DNA from: Streptomyces sp. 71268
GTDB taxonomy: Bacteria; Actinomycetota; Actinomycetes; Streptomycetales; Streptomycetaceae
Assembly: GCF_029392895.1 (NCBI RefSeq)
Contig: NZ_CP114200.1
Location: 7,074,501-7,138,500, forward strand
Reading direction: 5' to 3'
Length of the DNA stretch: 64,000 nt
Shown here: positions 44,998 to 54,719 of the stretch, one piece after another
How positions within the stretch are numbered: position 1 is the first letter of the stretch
Layout of the letters: every line of letters starts with the position of its first letter
Made by a program: the position numbers and the translations under genes
Notes under the pieces: model-generated
The model's database searches: none
The model's input: the letters and a program-made list of their open reading frames with translations, nothing else
Told to the model about the DNA's origin: nothing

Positions 44998-45595
44998 GCT
45001 GTGCTCGAAGAGGCCCTGCCCCACGGGCCCGATCCGCTCCACCTCGCCGAGGTCTTCGGTCTCGACGACGCCAGCGCCGTCCCGGTGTCGGCGACGACCC
45101 GACGCTCGAGGTCGGCCGCGTGATCCGCACCGTGCAGCTGCTGCGCTACCTCACCGACGCGCCGCTGCGGCGGCGGGTGACCGTGGCGACGAACAAGGTC
45201 GAGTCGTTCAACCGCTTCTCCCAGTGGGTCGGCTTCGGTGCCCGCGGCGTCATCGCTGACAACGCCCCTGTCGAGCAGGGGAAGGCGATGAAGTTCAACG
45301 CGCTGCTCACCAGCTCGGTGTTCTTCCACAACGCCCTGGACATCGTAGAGATCGCCCGCCAGTTACTGGAGGAGGGCTGGACGATCGAACCGGAGGATCT
45401 TGCGCACATCTCGCCCTACCTGATTGAGCACATCAACCGGTTCGGCGAGTACAGCAGTCACGAGCTCGGCATCCCGCCGGAGGCGTACGAACTGAAGCTG
45501 ACGTGGGCTTCACCTCGCTGCGCGAGACGGACTCGGCTGCGGCCGGCTTCGGCATGGCCGCCTGGTCCGCCAGGCCCCGGCTCAGCGACAGTTGA
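44998..45595 (+). pseudogene. Tn3-family transposase relic
   Basis: The C-terminal end of a Tn3-type DDE transposase: IRTVQLLRYLTDAPLRRRV, ATNKVESFNRFSQW, VIADNAPVEQGKAMKFNALL, AHISPYLIEHINRFGEYS. A one-base loss near 45,500 shifts the frame; the natural end (GFTSLRETDSAAAGFGM, stop at 45,595) continues there. Just upstream (44,998-45,086), in a third frame, a short piece PHGPDPLHLAEVFGLDD resembles an integrase tail. At least two old mobile elements are mixed here. Confidence 0.75.
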
Positions 45596-45716
45596 CACAA
45601 GGCACGCCTCTCGCTGAACGTGGCAACCCTCAGTGAGTGCCTATGTTCCTGCAGGGGAGTGGGCCGATTCGTTCGGGCCCGCGCAGGACAGAGTCACGGG
45701 AATTCGGGGGATAACC

Positions 45717-46325
45717 ATGGCACAGAACAAGAAGGCACTGGCGCTCGCCGCGGCCACGGCTGTCATCGGAGGGGGCTTCGTATCCGCGCCGGCGGCCGAC
45801 GCTGTAGCGCCTCGTGCCGACTCGGCTGCGACCGAGCGCGCCACCGGGTCGGCCTGGCGCGCTGTGGACGGGCTCCAGGGGGAGGCCAAGGGCGCCGCCG
45901 GCGACTACATCTATTACTTCAAGTTCGCGCATTCCAACAAGTGCGCGGAGGTGCCGGGGCTCAGCAAGGCCAGGGGCAAGGGGCTCGACCAGTGGACGTG
46001 CACCGGCAAGGGCCACCACTGGTGGTACCTCACCGAGGGGCCGGGCTCCACGAGGCACGTGGTCAACTACAACAGCAAGCTGTGTATGAACGTGAAGGGT
46101 GGCAGCACGGCCAACAAGGCCCGCGTCGTCCAGTGGGACTGCAACAACCAGAACAACGGGCTGTGGGTGCTGGAGTACCACAGCCAGTACGGCCAGTACC
46201 GGCTGGTCAACGCGAAGAGCGGCAAGTGCCTGAACGTACGGGGCGCGAGCAAGGGCAACGGCGCCGACCTCATCCAGTACACCTGCAGCAACGCGGCCAA
46301 CAACCGGTTCTGGGCCATCGACTGA
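45717..46325 (+). CDS. Secreted ricin-type (RICIN) lectin-like protein
   Basis: A 202-aa secreted protein with one beta-trefoil. Signal peptide residues 1-33 (LALAAATAVIGGGFVSAPAAD). The trefoil repeats are visible as VPGLSKARGKGLDQWTCTG, LCMNVKGGSTANKARVVQWD and KCLNVRGASKGNGADLIQY, each ending near a QW/Q-x-W-type turn. Cysteines are paired within repeats. The ATG at 45717 follows CGGGGG. No catalytic domain is attached. It could bind plant or microbial polysaccharide. Confidence 0.88.
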   Translation: MAQNKKALALAAATAVIGGGFVSAPAADAVAPRADSAATERATGSAWRAVDGLQGEAKGAAGDYIYYFKFAHSNKCAEVPGLSKARGKGLDQWTCTGKGHHWWYLTEGPGSTRHVVNYNSKLCMNVKGGSTANKARVVQWDCNNQNNGLWVLEYHSQYGQYRLVNAKSGKCLNVRGASKGNGADLIQYTCSNAANNRFWAID

Positions 46326-46352
46326 CGGGTCCGCCCTAGACCGGGGGCGCGT

Positions 46353-46391
46353 GCGGACCGGTGGCGGTGTGCCCACGCGCCACCGGTCCGC
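46353..46391 (+). terminator. Hairpin after the lectin gene
   Basis: A 14-bp perfect stem (46353-46366 with 46378-46391) and 11-nt loop, 28 bp past the stop. Confidence 0.7.
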
Positions 46392-46825
46392 TGCTGTTGC
46401 CTTGACAACTAACTCGCTGCCCCTCTCCGGGAGCACCCGGATGACAAAGTGGCCCGGGGCCGCCGCCCGCGCCGCGGCCGACGCTCCCGGAGTTGAGTGT
46501 GGTCGGGATGGCTGAGCTCGCCGACCGCTTCGGACAGTCGGCACGCAGGGTCCGACTCAACCTCTTCTGGATCCCACCGCTCGCGTCGTGAAGTCGGTCG
46601 GGCCGTACGTCCCCCGTACGACGCGCTGGGGCCGGGTCGGTGAGAGCACGGTCCGGGCGACCTCGGCGGCCGGAACGTGCTGCCCGAACGTCATGAAGCG
46701 GCGATGAGACAGCTGGGCGCTGGCCGCGGGAGGTCGCACCGGAGCGCCTGGCCGGCGCCAGCCCGCAGGAAGGTGCTGTCCGGCGGAGCTGGTTGATGAC
46801 GCCCTTCAGCCCAGGCGGCCCGGGA
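46392..46825. other. Unassigned island sequence
   Basis: No gene supported. Inverted CTCCGGGAGC and GCTCCCGGAG copies near 46,426 and 46,484 stand about 50 bp apart. The frames crossing the region show no family. Confidence 0.4.
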
Positions 46826-47863
46826 TCAGTTGGCGGCGGTGCGGGAGGGGAGGCCGTCATCGAGGACGACGCGGATCGTCTGCCCGCGCTCACTTTGCTC
46901 GCCGACTTCGGCGAGCCTGGACGCGATGCGGGTGTATGTGGTCAACGCCAGAGCAAAGTCCGCGTCGGCCGGCGTCGCCTCCGCTCGCATCTTCCACAGC
47001 TGGATCAAGACCGCGATCAACGACCGCCCGGACAGCACGGCCTGGACCCGGCCCTCCCGACCATCCTCCTCCGCGTCCTCGACCACGTCCTCGACGACAG
47101 CGGGCGTACGCCAGTGCTTGTGCTGGGCGGCCAGGGCGGCCACCCAGTCCCAGGTGTCGCGATGGGCGACCAGGATCACGGAGGCGACACCGGCCGCCTT
47201 CAGCAGCAGCACGCCGTGGTCGACGGCGGGGTCGTTCTCTGTGGAGGGGGGCTGGCCAGCCCGGGAGGCCTGCCCTGAGGCGGGGGCGCCGCGATAGGCG
47301 GCCTCGATCTCGCTCTTCAGCTTGGCGTCGTCTGGCGCGGGCTGGTCGGTCATGATCTCCCCCTGGGGTGTGGCGGTGACGAAGTCGGCGTGCTCGTGAT
47401 GCGGCGCAGCGTCCGTGGAGGGCCCTTCGGAGGGCGCCGGTGTCCAGAAGTCGCTCTCCTCCGTGGGCTCTTCGGGGGGCAGCGCGGCCGCGGGAGGGTC
47501 GCCGCCCCCACTATGGGCGGGGCCAAGTGCTGCGGCTACCTGCTGGATTTCCGCGCGCGCGGCGGCCAGGCCCGCGATGACCTCGCCTTGGCGCCGGAGC
47601 AGTATCTGGACGTCTTCCCGTAGTTCGGACATCCCGGGATGCATGGCCTCCAAGGTCTTACGGCTTTGTGCCGCCTGCCCATACACGCGAGCCAGCCCAT
47701 CGGTGGGGTCGTCGAGCCGGCGATGAACAGCGGCCACCCCCGCAGTGGAGTGCTCGAGCTGCTCGTGGAGCACCGCCACGGCCGCCTGAACACTTTCCAG
47801 CGCCTCAGTCGCGGGCTCGGCTACGGTTGGTGTGCTTTCGGATACTTTTCTTTTCCACCCCAC
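46826..47863 (-). CDS. Coiled-coil protein of mobile-element type, unknown
   Basis: A 345-aa hydrophilic protein. Residues about 15-115 are heptad-like and helical (ATEALESVQAAVAVLHEQLE, LREDVQILLRRQGEVIAGL). An acidic Pro-rich linker follows (about 115-190). The C-terminal half has VLLLKAAGVASVILVAHRD, DWVAALAAQHKHWRTPAVV and FALALTTYTRIASRLAEVGE. No known domain recognised. The frame is long, uninterrupted and has good codon bias, so the gene is probably real, which is notable in an otherwise decayed island. Confidence 0.7.
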   Translation of the reverse strand: MGWKRKVSESTPTVAEPATEALESVQAAVAVLHEQLEHSTAGVAAVHRRLDDPTDGLARVYGQAAQSRKTLEAMHPGMSELREDVQILLRRQGEVIAGLAAARAEIQQVAAALGPAHSGGGDPPAAALPPEEPTEESDFWTPAPSEGPSTDAAPHHEHADFVTATPQGEIMTDQPAPDDAKLKSEIEAAYRGAPASGQASRAGQPPSTENDPAVDHGVLLLKAAGVASVILVAHRDTWDWVAALAAQHKHWRTPAVVEDVVEDAEEDGREGRVQAVLSGRSLIAVLIQLWKMRAEATPADADFALALTTYTRIASRLAEVGEQSERGQTIRVVLDDGLPSRTAAN

Positions 47864-48211
47864 GTGACCCCCTGGCTACTCGGTGTGTGATCGCTGGTAT
47901 CTCCCCACGCGCAGCCAGGCGAACGCGCGACCGTCGCGGCGATTTCAAGCCGAAGGCCAGGAGCCGAAGCCCGTGTCACACCGGAAGGAGCCGGCAGTGC
48001 TTCCGCTCCACCCGGCGAAGCACTTCTCAGACAAATACGGCTGACAATCCAGTCAACCCATCCTCGCACCACCCTTTTCATGGTGAACCGGGACGACGTG
48101 ACCGTGGTCGTCTTCCGCCGCACCCCGCCCCCCGCTGACAGGACACGACTCTCTGATGCCGGGCCCCACCGCCGGCGCGGGCCTGGCGGCGCGCGACATA
48201 CACACCCTCAC
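47864..48211. other. Non-coding gap
   Basis: About 350 bp of moderate GC with short open frames only. It should hold the promoter of the coiled-coil gene. Confidence 0.45.
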
Positions 48212-48409
48212 GTGGACCTTCCTGCCGACCTCATAGCCCTGGAGCGCGCCGCTATCACCGCGCACGCGCAGTACGCGAGCGCGCCGCGCGAGGACGACCA
48301 GCAGGAGTTCGTGGCGTGGCGAGAGGCCGCGACCGCGGTCCAGCAGGCCATCACCGAACACGCGAGCGCCCAGGGGCTGCCGCGCGCGGCCCTGGAGGCC
48401 GACGTCTAG
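48212..48409 (+). CDS. Small helical mobile-element protein
   Basis: A 65-aa protein from GTG 48212 (LPADLIALERAAITAH, EFVAWREAATAVQQAITEHA). The pattern is that of small helical proteins common in actinomycete integrative elements. No clear Shine-Dalgarno; the frame is open 44 codons further upstream. Function unknown. Confidence 0.5.
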   Translation: MDLPADLIALERAAITAHAQYASAPREDDQQEFVAWREAATAVQQAITEHASAQGLPRAALEADV

Positions 48410-48446
48410 AAGCCCGTGCGGCAGAGCCGGCCGACGCCTGATCGCG

Positions 48447-48972
48447 GTGACATCCGAGATCGTCGCCGCGCTCATCGGCGCCGGCGCCGCGCTCGCCACT
48501 GCCACTGTGGCCGGGGCCGCCGGCAGAGCCAGCGCCCGCGACGCCCACCAAGGGCCCATCGACTCCGTACGCCGCGCAGCCCAGCGCGACGCCTACGCCG
48601 ACTTAATGCGCGCTTCGCGCCGCGTTCAAGACGCCGACGATGGAAGGTCGTTGAGAGCGAGCACGGGCGCTCCGAGGGGAAGCCGGCGAGCAAGCACTTC
48701 AGCAACGGACGCAGGAAGTGCACCTCGCCGGCGACGACTTGGCCAGTGCGTACGACCTCGTCGTCCTCGAAGGACCGCCCAGCGTCATCGAGGCCGCTAC
48801 ACGACTCCTGATCCTCGGCTGCGTCAACTTCCCCTCTGAGGAGATAGCGCCTGGCCCCACGCGGCAGCTGTCGTGGCAGCGCTACCTCGATGCGTTCGCC
48901 GCGCACCGCGTGGCTCACGACGGTTTCGTCGTCGCGGCCCAGACCCAACTCAACGCCGCCGCTGGCGATTAA
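48447..48972 (+). pseudogene. Frameshifted membrane-anchored mobile-element protein
   Basis: The first part, from GTG 48447, reads TSEIVAALIGAGAALATATV (one N-terminal helix) and AAQRDAYADLMRASRR. The continuation DLASAYDLVVLEGPPSVIEA and YLDAFAAHRVAHDGFVVAAQ lies in another frame up to 48,972. Together they resemble a roughly 170-aa actinomycete protein with an N-terminal membrane helix, broken around 48,630. It follows the small helical gene by 38 bp. Confidence 0.6.
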
Positions 48973-49276
48973 CCACAGCGCCAGTTCGCCATTTCTCACC
49001 TCCACGGACGAGGGGGTGCTATACGCGCAAGGCTCCCCGCATGCGTATCGCCTACGCCGCCGGGAGAGGGCGAGGGCGGTGACGAGGGCGGATCTGAAAA
49101 ACTGTGCCCGGGCTGGGCACAGTTTTGCGGTGCGCGTCCTTTTGCTGCAGTGAAGGGGAGCGAGAGGGAGGCGGCCCTCGTGCGGCGGGGCGACTTGCGA
49201 CGCGCCGATCGGGTCTCCGCATGTCATAAATGGCCAGGCACCCACGCAGCCGCCTCTGCCCAGCTGCCCCCTCCCG
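48973..49276. other. Non-coding gap
   Basis: 304 bp, with no gene supported. Includes an AACTGTGCCCGG/CTGGGCACAGTT inverted repeat at 49,101-49,126 (a terminator-like hairpin). Confidence 0.45.
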
Positions 49277-49420
49277 GTGGCCCGCATCGCACGCCACCTG
49301 GACGTTCACCGCCGCACCCTTCAACGGGCGCTGCAAAACGGTCCCGGCGCCCCCCCGCCCGCAGACTGGACCGACAAGGGGCACCCGCTCTACCTGCCCC
49401 AGCCGGTCGTGGACTGGTGA
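49277..49420 (+). pseudogene. Short HTH-like fragment
   Basis: A 47-residue frame VARIARHLDVHRRTLQRALQ then DWTDKGHPLYLPQPVV, resembling a helix-turn-helix recognition region. No ribosome-binding site and no continuation; it is probably a remnant of a small regulator. Confidence 0.35.
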
Positions 49421-49551
49421 CCCAGCCGCCGCCAACGCGGGCGCCCCACCACCGAGGCAGACTGACACGGCCCGCCCGCCCACCGCGCCCGCCCGGGCGC
49501 GGTGGGCTCTGCCCTGCCGGCGACACGCCCCGCGCCGGCATCGCCCCCACC

Positions 49552-50052
49552 GTGGAGATGCTCCTGCGTCACTACGATCCCGACCGCCACAGCTTCTACG
49601 GTTCCGCGCGATGGTCAGACAAGACTGGCGGCTGGGAGCGCCTCTTCACCCAGCTCTCCGCCGGCCACGCCTGGTCTGAAGTCACCTGCACCGACTCGCA
49701 GTGCGGCGCCCGATGGGCTATCTCCCTTACCCGGAACCAGTTCGAGCTCCTAGACCGCGTACGGCTACTGACACGGCGCCAGCTTCCCGGCCAAGCCTCC
49801 CTCCCGGTGGCACGCGGAGGCCAAAGACGTCTCCTGACTGACGGGCTCCCGCGGCGTTGCCAACGCACCCGTACCGCCCAAGCCGGAACGTGCCCTCGTC
49901 ACCCTGTCCCGGGCCCTACACTCGCGGACTGGAACAGGCAACTGCAGCAGTCCACACTAGCCGGCTGCAGATCAGCACATAAGGAAGCGGGCGGCTGGAC
50001 GGAGCAGGGCTCGCAGACGCGGCTGGCGGTGGGACCTACGGCCGGTGGATGA
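49552..50052 (+). CDS. Hypothetical protein, doubtful
   Basis: From GTG 49552 a frame gives VEMLLRHYDPDRHSFYGSAR, GGWERLFTQLSAGHAW and CTDSQCGARWAISLTRNQFE, which is protein-like. After about 49,800 the composition loses coding character. It may be the surviving N-terminal part of a gene whose end was replaced. No family recognised. Confidence 0.35.
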   Translation: MEMLLRHYDPDRHSFYGSARWSDKTGGWERLFTQLSAGHAWSEVTCTDSQCGARWAISLTRNQFELLDRVRLLTRRQLPGQASLPVARGGQRRLLTDGLPRRCQRTRTAQAGTCPRHPVPGPTLADWNRQLQQSTLAGCRSAHKEAGGWTEQGSQTRLAVGPTAGG

Positions 50053-50382
50053 GGTTTGCCTCAGCACCGAGACAGCGCAGTCCTCGGCCACTCAGGTACT
50101 TCACGAGGCCGATAGCCGCAAACGCTTTCAGTCGACCTCACGCTGCCTGCCATGAGGCCTGCCAGCAGGGTTCCGTCAGCCAATCGGCCGCCGGTCTGGC
50201 GTTGCCTGTCCGGACGTGCCTGTTTGCCCCAGTGCAGACGGTTAGGGACTTGTCTGATTGCGGTTGGCATGTGAAGCAAACTCGGGGGAACAGCACAGCT
50301 CTTTGTGCAGGAGTTGTGGCAGCGTGTGCGCTTCCAGTGGCCGTTGCGGTCACTGTGACGACTCTTCTCGTGGGGGGAAGAC
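50053..50382. other. Promoter region of the RHS gene
   Basis: 330 bp of lower GC content with no gene supported. It leads into the ribosome-binding site TGGGGGGAAG of the RHS gene. Confidence 0.45.
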
Positions 50383-53300
50383 ATGTCCAGACGTGCCTCG
50401 GGCACGCCTTATCGGCGTGCCCGCATAACCGCTCACAGATCAGCCCGTTACGGGTTAGCGGCGACGGTGGTCGCCCTGTCGCTCGCCGCGTCCTCGACAA
50501 CTGCGCTGGCGGCCCCGACACCGCCGGACCCCGGTCCGACGTCGGTGTGGGGCAAGCCCAAGGAGCCCTTCGCCATCCCGCCGGTGAAGGTCGGCGAGAC
50601 CAAGCCGGCGGTACCGGAACCGGAGGGAGAACCTTCGCCGGAGCAGGCGGCCTGGCGGGCCCAGCAGAAGGAACGGGCACGCGCCGGCGAGACGACGGCG
50701 AAGGCGCCGCCCCGCGTCCGGGGCGAGGTGCCCGCCTACGTGCCCGAGGGCCAGGGCGCGCTCCCCTGGCACGAGATCTCCGACTTCCGCATCACCGACT
50801 CCCTCGTGGCGCGGATCAACCTCTCCAACGGCAACCTGATGCTCGCCGCCACCGACTTCGACGTCGCCGGGGTCGGCCAGAAGCTGCGCCTGGCGCGGAC
50901 CTACAACTCCTTCGACGCGCCCTGGGGGAAGGTGTCCCAGCGGTGGTGGCAGGAGTACGAGCGCTACCTCCAGATCTTGGATGACGAGGTGGTGCTGTAT
51001 GACGCTACCGGCGACGCGGTGCGCTTCGACAAGAAGGCCGACGGCACCTTCACCACGCCCAAGGGCTACTCCAAGGACCTGAAGAAAAACGCCGACGGCA
51101 CCTACACCCTCACGAGCCGCAAGACGGGCGTGAAGGACACCTACAACGAACACGGCACGCTGACTAAGGTCACCGACAAGAACAAGGGCACCATCACCGT
51201 CGACCAGCACGATAAGGGCGAGGAGCACAAGGGCTTCAAGCTGACCGAGACCCGCTCCGGCCGCTGGATCGACCTGGTCAAGTCGTATCCCAACCAGTGG
51301 CAGGCCAAGGACCACACCGGCCGGACGGCCGTCTTCGACCTCGACCCGGCCGGCAACCTGGTGCGCACCGCCGACACCGAGGGTAAGGCCACCGCCTTCG
51401 CGTACGACGGCGACGGACGCGTCACCAAGATCACCACGCCGGAGGGGCGGGTGACGGTCTTCACCTACGACAAGCAGAACCGCGTCCGCTCGATGCTGCG
51501 GGCCACCGCGTTCAACGGCTCCGGGCACACCGGCCCGACCTACACCTACGCGTACTCGAACACCACCGACCCCAGGGCGGCGGGGACGACCACGGTCACC
51601 GACCCGGAGAACCACGCCACCAAGCACGAGCACGACGGCCGGGTCACCAAGACCACCGACGCCCTGAACCGCAACCGCTCCAGGACCTTCGACGCCAACC
51701 ACAACATCCAGACGGCGACCGACGCCATGGGCACCGGTTCGACTGGCGGGAATATCACCACGTACGGCTGGGACGGACGCAACAACCCGACCTCGGCGGG
51801 TCTGCCCACCGGCGCCACCGCCTCGCTGACCGGCTACCAGACCATCGCCGGCGCCGATTTGCCCGGCACGATGCAGACCGCCGACAAGGAGAAGACCGAG
51901 TACGCCTACGACTCGGCCGGCAACACCACCTCGGTCGCGGTCACCGGCACCGGCGGCGGCAAGCAGACCTTCGACTACAACAAGGCCACCCCGACCTGCG
52001 GCGGCTTCGAAGGCCAGCGCTGCAAGGTGACGGCGAAGATGACCGACACCAAGTCGGTGTCCACGTCCTTCACCTACGACGCCAAGGGCAACCTGACCAA
52101 GGTCACCCCGCCCGCCCCGCTGGGCGCCACCACCCACCGGTACGACGAGCAGGGCCGCGTGGTGAGGACGCTCGACGGACGGGGCGTGACGGTCCTCTAC
52201 GAGTACGACCAGCGGGACCGGATCACGAAGGTCGACTCCTCGAACTACGCCACGGTCACCTACGCCTACGACGGCGACGGCAACCTGGTCCAGCGGTCCG
52301 ACGGATCCGGGGTGACGACGTACGCCTTCGACCCGCTGTCCCGCGAGACGGTCCGCACCCTGCAGAACGGCTCGCAGACCAAGCTGACCTACACCGCGGC
52401 GGGCAACGTCGACACCTACACCGACCCGGCCGGCACCACCGACTACACCTGGAACGCGGTCAACAAGCTCACCGAGCTGAAGGACCCGCCGGCAAGGTCA
52501 CCAGGTACACCTACGACAACAACGACACCCGCACCAAGACCACCTACCCCGGCGGCACCGTCCAGAGCGTCACCCCGGACAAGTCCAACCGCCCGGAGAA
52601 GATCAAGACGACCTCCCCCCAGGGCACCCTGGTCGAGCTGACCTACTCCTACGACCGCGGCACCACGAAGAAGCCCGAGGACGACGGAGGCAAGATCCTC
52701 ACCAAGACCGACGCGGTCGGCGGCTACAAGACCACCTACACCTACGACAGCGCCGGCCGCTTCTCCTACGCCAAGGACGAGAGGAACGGGGCCATCGCCG
52801 ACTCCTGGCAGTACTGCTACGACCAGGCCGGCAACCTCACCAGTCAGGGCACCGACAAGGGCTGCCCGCGCGGCACCACGTACACCTACAACGACGCCCA
52901 GCAGCTCACCTCCAAGTCCTCCTCCACCGGCACCTGGTCCTACGACAAGGTCGGCAACGAGACCGCCGGCGCCTCCACGCCCGAGTACACCCGCACCGGT
53001 GAGCAGTGGTCCGACTACTCCCAGCTGACCTCCATCACGGTCGACTCCAAGACGTACGCGGGTCAGTACGCCTCCACCGACCAGAGCGAGCGGATCAAGC
53101 TCGGCGACACCTTCTTCCACCACGGCCCGCTGGGCCTGTCGGCGAAGACCACCGACGGGGTGGACATGGGCTTCAACCGGGAACCTGGGGGCACCCTCAA
53201 CTCCATGACGACCGGGGGCAAGTCCTACTACTACCTGACCGACGCCCTCGGCAGCGTCATCGGTCTGGCCGACGGTGACGGCAACAAGGTCAACACCTAC

Positions 53301-53801
53301 ACCTACAGCCCCCGCGGCGTCCGCCTGCTGGCCCGTTCCAGCGAGCCGGTCGCCCAGCCCTACCGCTTCGCCGGCGGCTACCAGGACCCCTCCGGGCTCT
53401 ACCACCTCGGCGCCCGCTACTACGACGCCAACATCGGCCGCTTCACCCAGCCCGACCCCTCCGGCCAGGAGAAGAACCCGTACCTCTACGCGGATGGCGA
53501 CCCGGTCAACCGCATCGACCCCAACGGCCTCAGCTGGGTCAGCACCATCGCCGAAGGCGCCAGCGACGTCACCGAAGCCGTCTCCAACGGCCTCAAGGGC
53601 GACACCGACGCGCTGTGGGGACAGGTCGCCGGCCTCGCCACCGGTATAGCGATCGAATCCGCCTGCGCGTTCGGCGCTGGAGTCACCGCAGTCCCCACGG
53701 GAGGGGTTGCAGGCTTCGCACTCGGCACAGGCTGCACGGTCGTCGCGGCGGCCGCAGGTGAATACGTCGGAGGAAAGGTCGAGGACTCACTGAAGAATTA
53801 G
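50383..53801 (+). pseudogene. Secreted RHS/YD-repeat protein, single frameshift
   Basis: A wall/secreted RHS-repeat protein of about 1,140 aa if restored. Signal peptide (RYGLAATVVALSLAASST), a DUF6531-like head (LVARINLSNGNLMLAATDFD), then about 15 YD repeats (TAFAYDGDGRVTKITTPEGR). At about 52,490 one base appears lost (GACCCGCCGGCAAGG), after which the repeats continue in another frame. The conserved RHS core box is intact: YRFAGGYQDPSGLYHLGARY and PDPSGQEKNPYLYADGDPVN. The 85-residue variable tip after DPNGL is Gly/Ala-rich and hydrophobic, without a recognised toxin motif. A genuine break or an assembly error are both possible. Confidence 0.85.
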
Positions 53802-53821
53802 TGGACAGCGGAACGTAAAAT

Positions 53822-53853
53822 CCGGGGGAGGCCGTTTCGGCGGCCGCCCCCGG
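53822..53853 (+). terminator. Hairpin after the RHS gene
   Basis: A 13-bp stem with one mismatch and 6-nt loop lies 20 bp past the RHS stop, just before the next gene. Confidence 0.6.
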
Positions 53854-53869
53854 TAGTAAAGGGAAAAAC

Positions 53870-54088
53870 ATGGCCAAACTCTTCGAGCGAGCATATGGAG
53901 ACGGGACGTCAAAGCGTAACTTCATCCTGTTCGCAGTCTCGTCCGCCGTCCTATACCTCCTCGCTCTCATCCTTGGCATGAAAGGTGGCTGGGACGCTGC
54001 CTTCCCGTTGCTGGCCGTGGCGGTGATCCTCGACGTGCTCGTGCTCATTGCGTGGATCGCCTTCCGGCCGAAAAACCAAGCACTCTGA
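53870..54088 (+). CDS. Small two-helix membrane protein downstream of RHS
   Basis: A 72-aa protein with two transmembrane helices (FILFAVSSAVLYLLALILG and FPLLAVAVILDVLVLIAWIA) and short basic ends. AAAGGGAA precedes the ATG. The AT-rich DNA differs from neighbours. Position directly after the RHS tip is where immunity genes usually sit, so it is a candidate immunity protein; this is inference only. Confidence 0.7.
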   Translation: MAKLFERAYGDGTSKRNFILFAVSSAVLYLLALILGMKGGWDAAFPLLAVAVILDVLVLIAWIAFRPKNQAL

Positions 54089-54118
54089 ACTGCGGCATAA
54101 TACTAGAATGGAAAATCA

Positions 54119-54241
54119 ATGAACCTGGCTCGCGGGTGGTATCCCGATGGCACGTTCGGGCTCGTGCTATTTATTGTGGCGCTCGCAGTAGTGCTCGGGA
54201 TCTTCATCTACTACGGCACGAAGAAAAATCGACGAGGATAA
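54119..54241 (+). CDS. 40-aa single-helix membrane protein
   Basis: A 40-aa frame starting at an ATG in AT-rich DNA: MNLARGWYPDGTF, one helix (LVLFIVALAVVLGIFIYYG) and a basic tail KKNRRG. The topology N-out/C-in fits the positive-inside rule. Weak GGA upstream. It is 31 bp after the two-helix protein and in the same direction, so the two may be one transcription unit with the RHS gene. Confidence 0.5.
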   Translation: MNLARGWYPDGTFGLVLFIVALAVVLGIFIYYGTKKNRRG

Positions 54242-54267
54242 TCTGGCGACGGCGACCTGTGCTTCTC

Positions 54268-54295
54268 GGTCCACCCCCGCGTGCGCGGGGAGCAG
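54268..54295. repeat. Solitary type I-E CRISPR-like repeat
   Basis: A 28-nt sequence begins GGTCCACCCCCGCG and ends CGCGGGGAGCAG. Its 7-bp palindrome CCCCGCG/CGCGGGG and GAGCAG end match the look of actinomycete type I-E repeats. A degenerate copy of its first half (GGTCCGCCCCCGTGC) starts at 54,330, 62 bp on, close to one repeat-plus-spacer length. No cas gene is in the window. It could also simply be a terminator hairpin of the STAS gene. Confidence 0.35.
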
Positions 54296-54344
54296 GTCTG
54301 CAAGGCCATCAAGAACAAGGCCGAGGCGGGGTCCGCCCCCGTGC

Positions 54345-54719
54345 TTATGCGGAGTCTGTGCGCGGGCTGCGGGTGTGGGCGGCGAGAGCGGCGTTTGCGG
54401 TGGGGTGGGCGGGCAGCAGGGTGTCCAGGCCGGTCAGGTGTAGCAGCCGGTCGAGCCGGTCGGGAACGGCGGACAGGGCCAGGCTGCCGTCGGCTGCCTG
54501 GGCGCAGCGGTAGATGCCGACCAGGGCGTTGAAGCCGGAGGAGTCGCAGAAGGTGACGGCCGCCAGGTCCAGGATCAAGTGGCGGTGGCCCCGTTCGATG
54601 AGGGCGAGGGCCTGGGTGCGCAAGGCGGGCGCGGTGGCGACGTCGAGGTCGCCGGCGACGTGGGCCAGGGCGAGGTCGCCGTCGGTGTGCTGGCAGGTGA
54701 GGTGGAAGGTGTTGGTCAC
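54345..54719 (-). CDS. STAS-domain anti-sigma factor antagonist
   Basis: A 124-aa SpoIIAA/RsbV-like protein. It has the STAS core GDLALAHVAGDLDVATAPAL and the phosphorylatable serine in VTFCDSSGFNALVGIYR. GTG 54719 overlaps the stop of the PP2C gene (GTGA), so phosphatase and substrate are made together. It should switch an RsbW-type kinase; no such kinase lies in the island, and the RsbW-like protein at 14,684 is the nearest in the window. Confidence 0.93.
   Translation of the reverse strand: MTNTFHLTCQHTDGDLALAHVAGDLDVATAPALRTQALALIERGHRHLILDLAAVTFCDSSGFNALVGIYRCAQAADGSLALSAVPDRLDRLLHLTGLDTLLPAHPTANAALAAHTRSPRTDSA

Noticed and set aside
54330..54358. A true two-repeat CRISPR array
   Set aside because: The second copy keeps only its first half and overlaps the STAS stop; there is no third repeat or cas gene, so only a solitary repeat-like element is listed.
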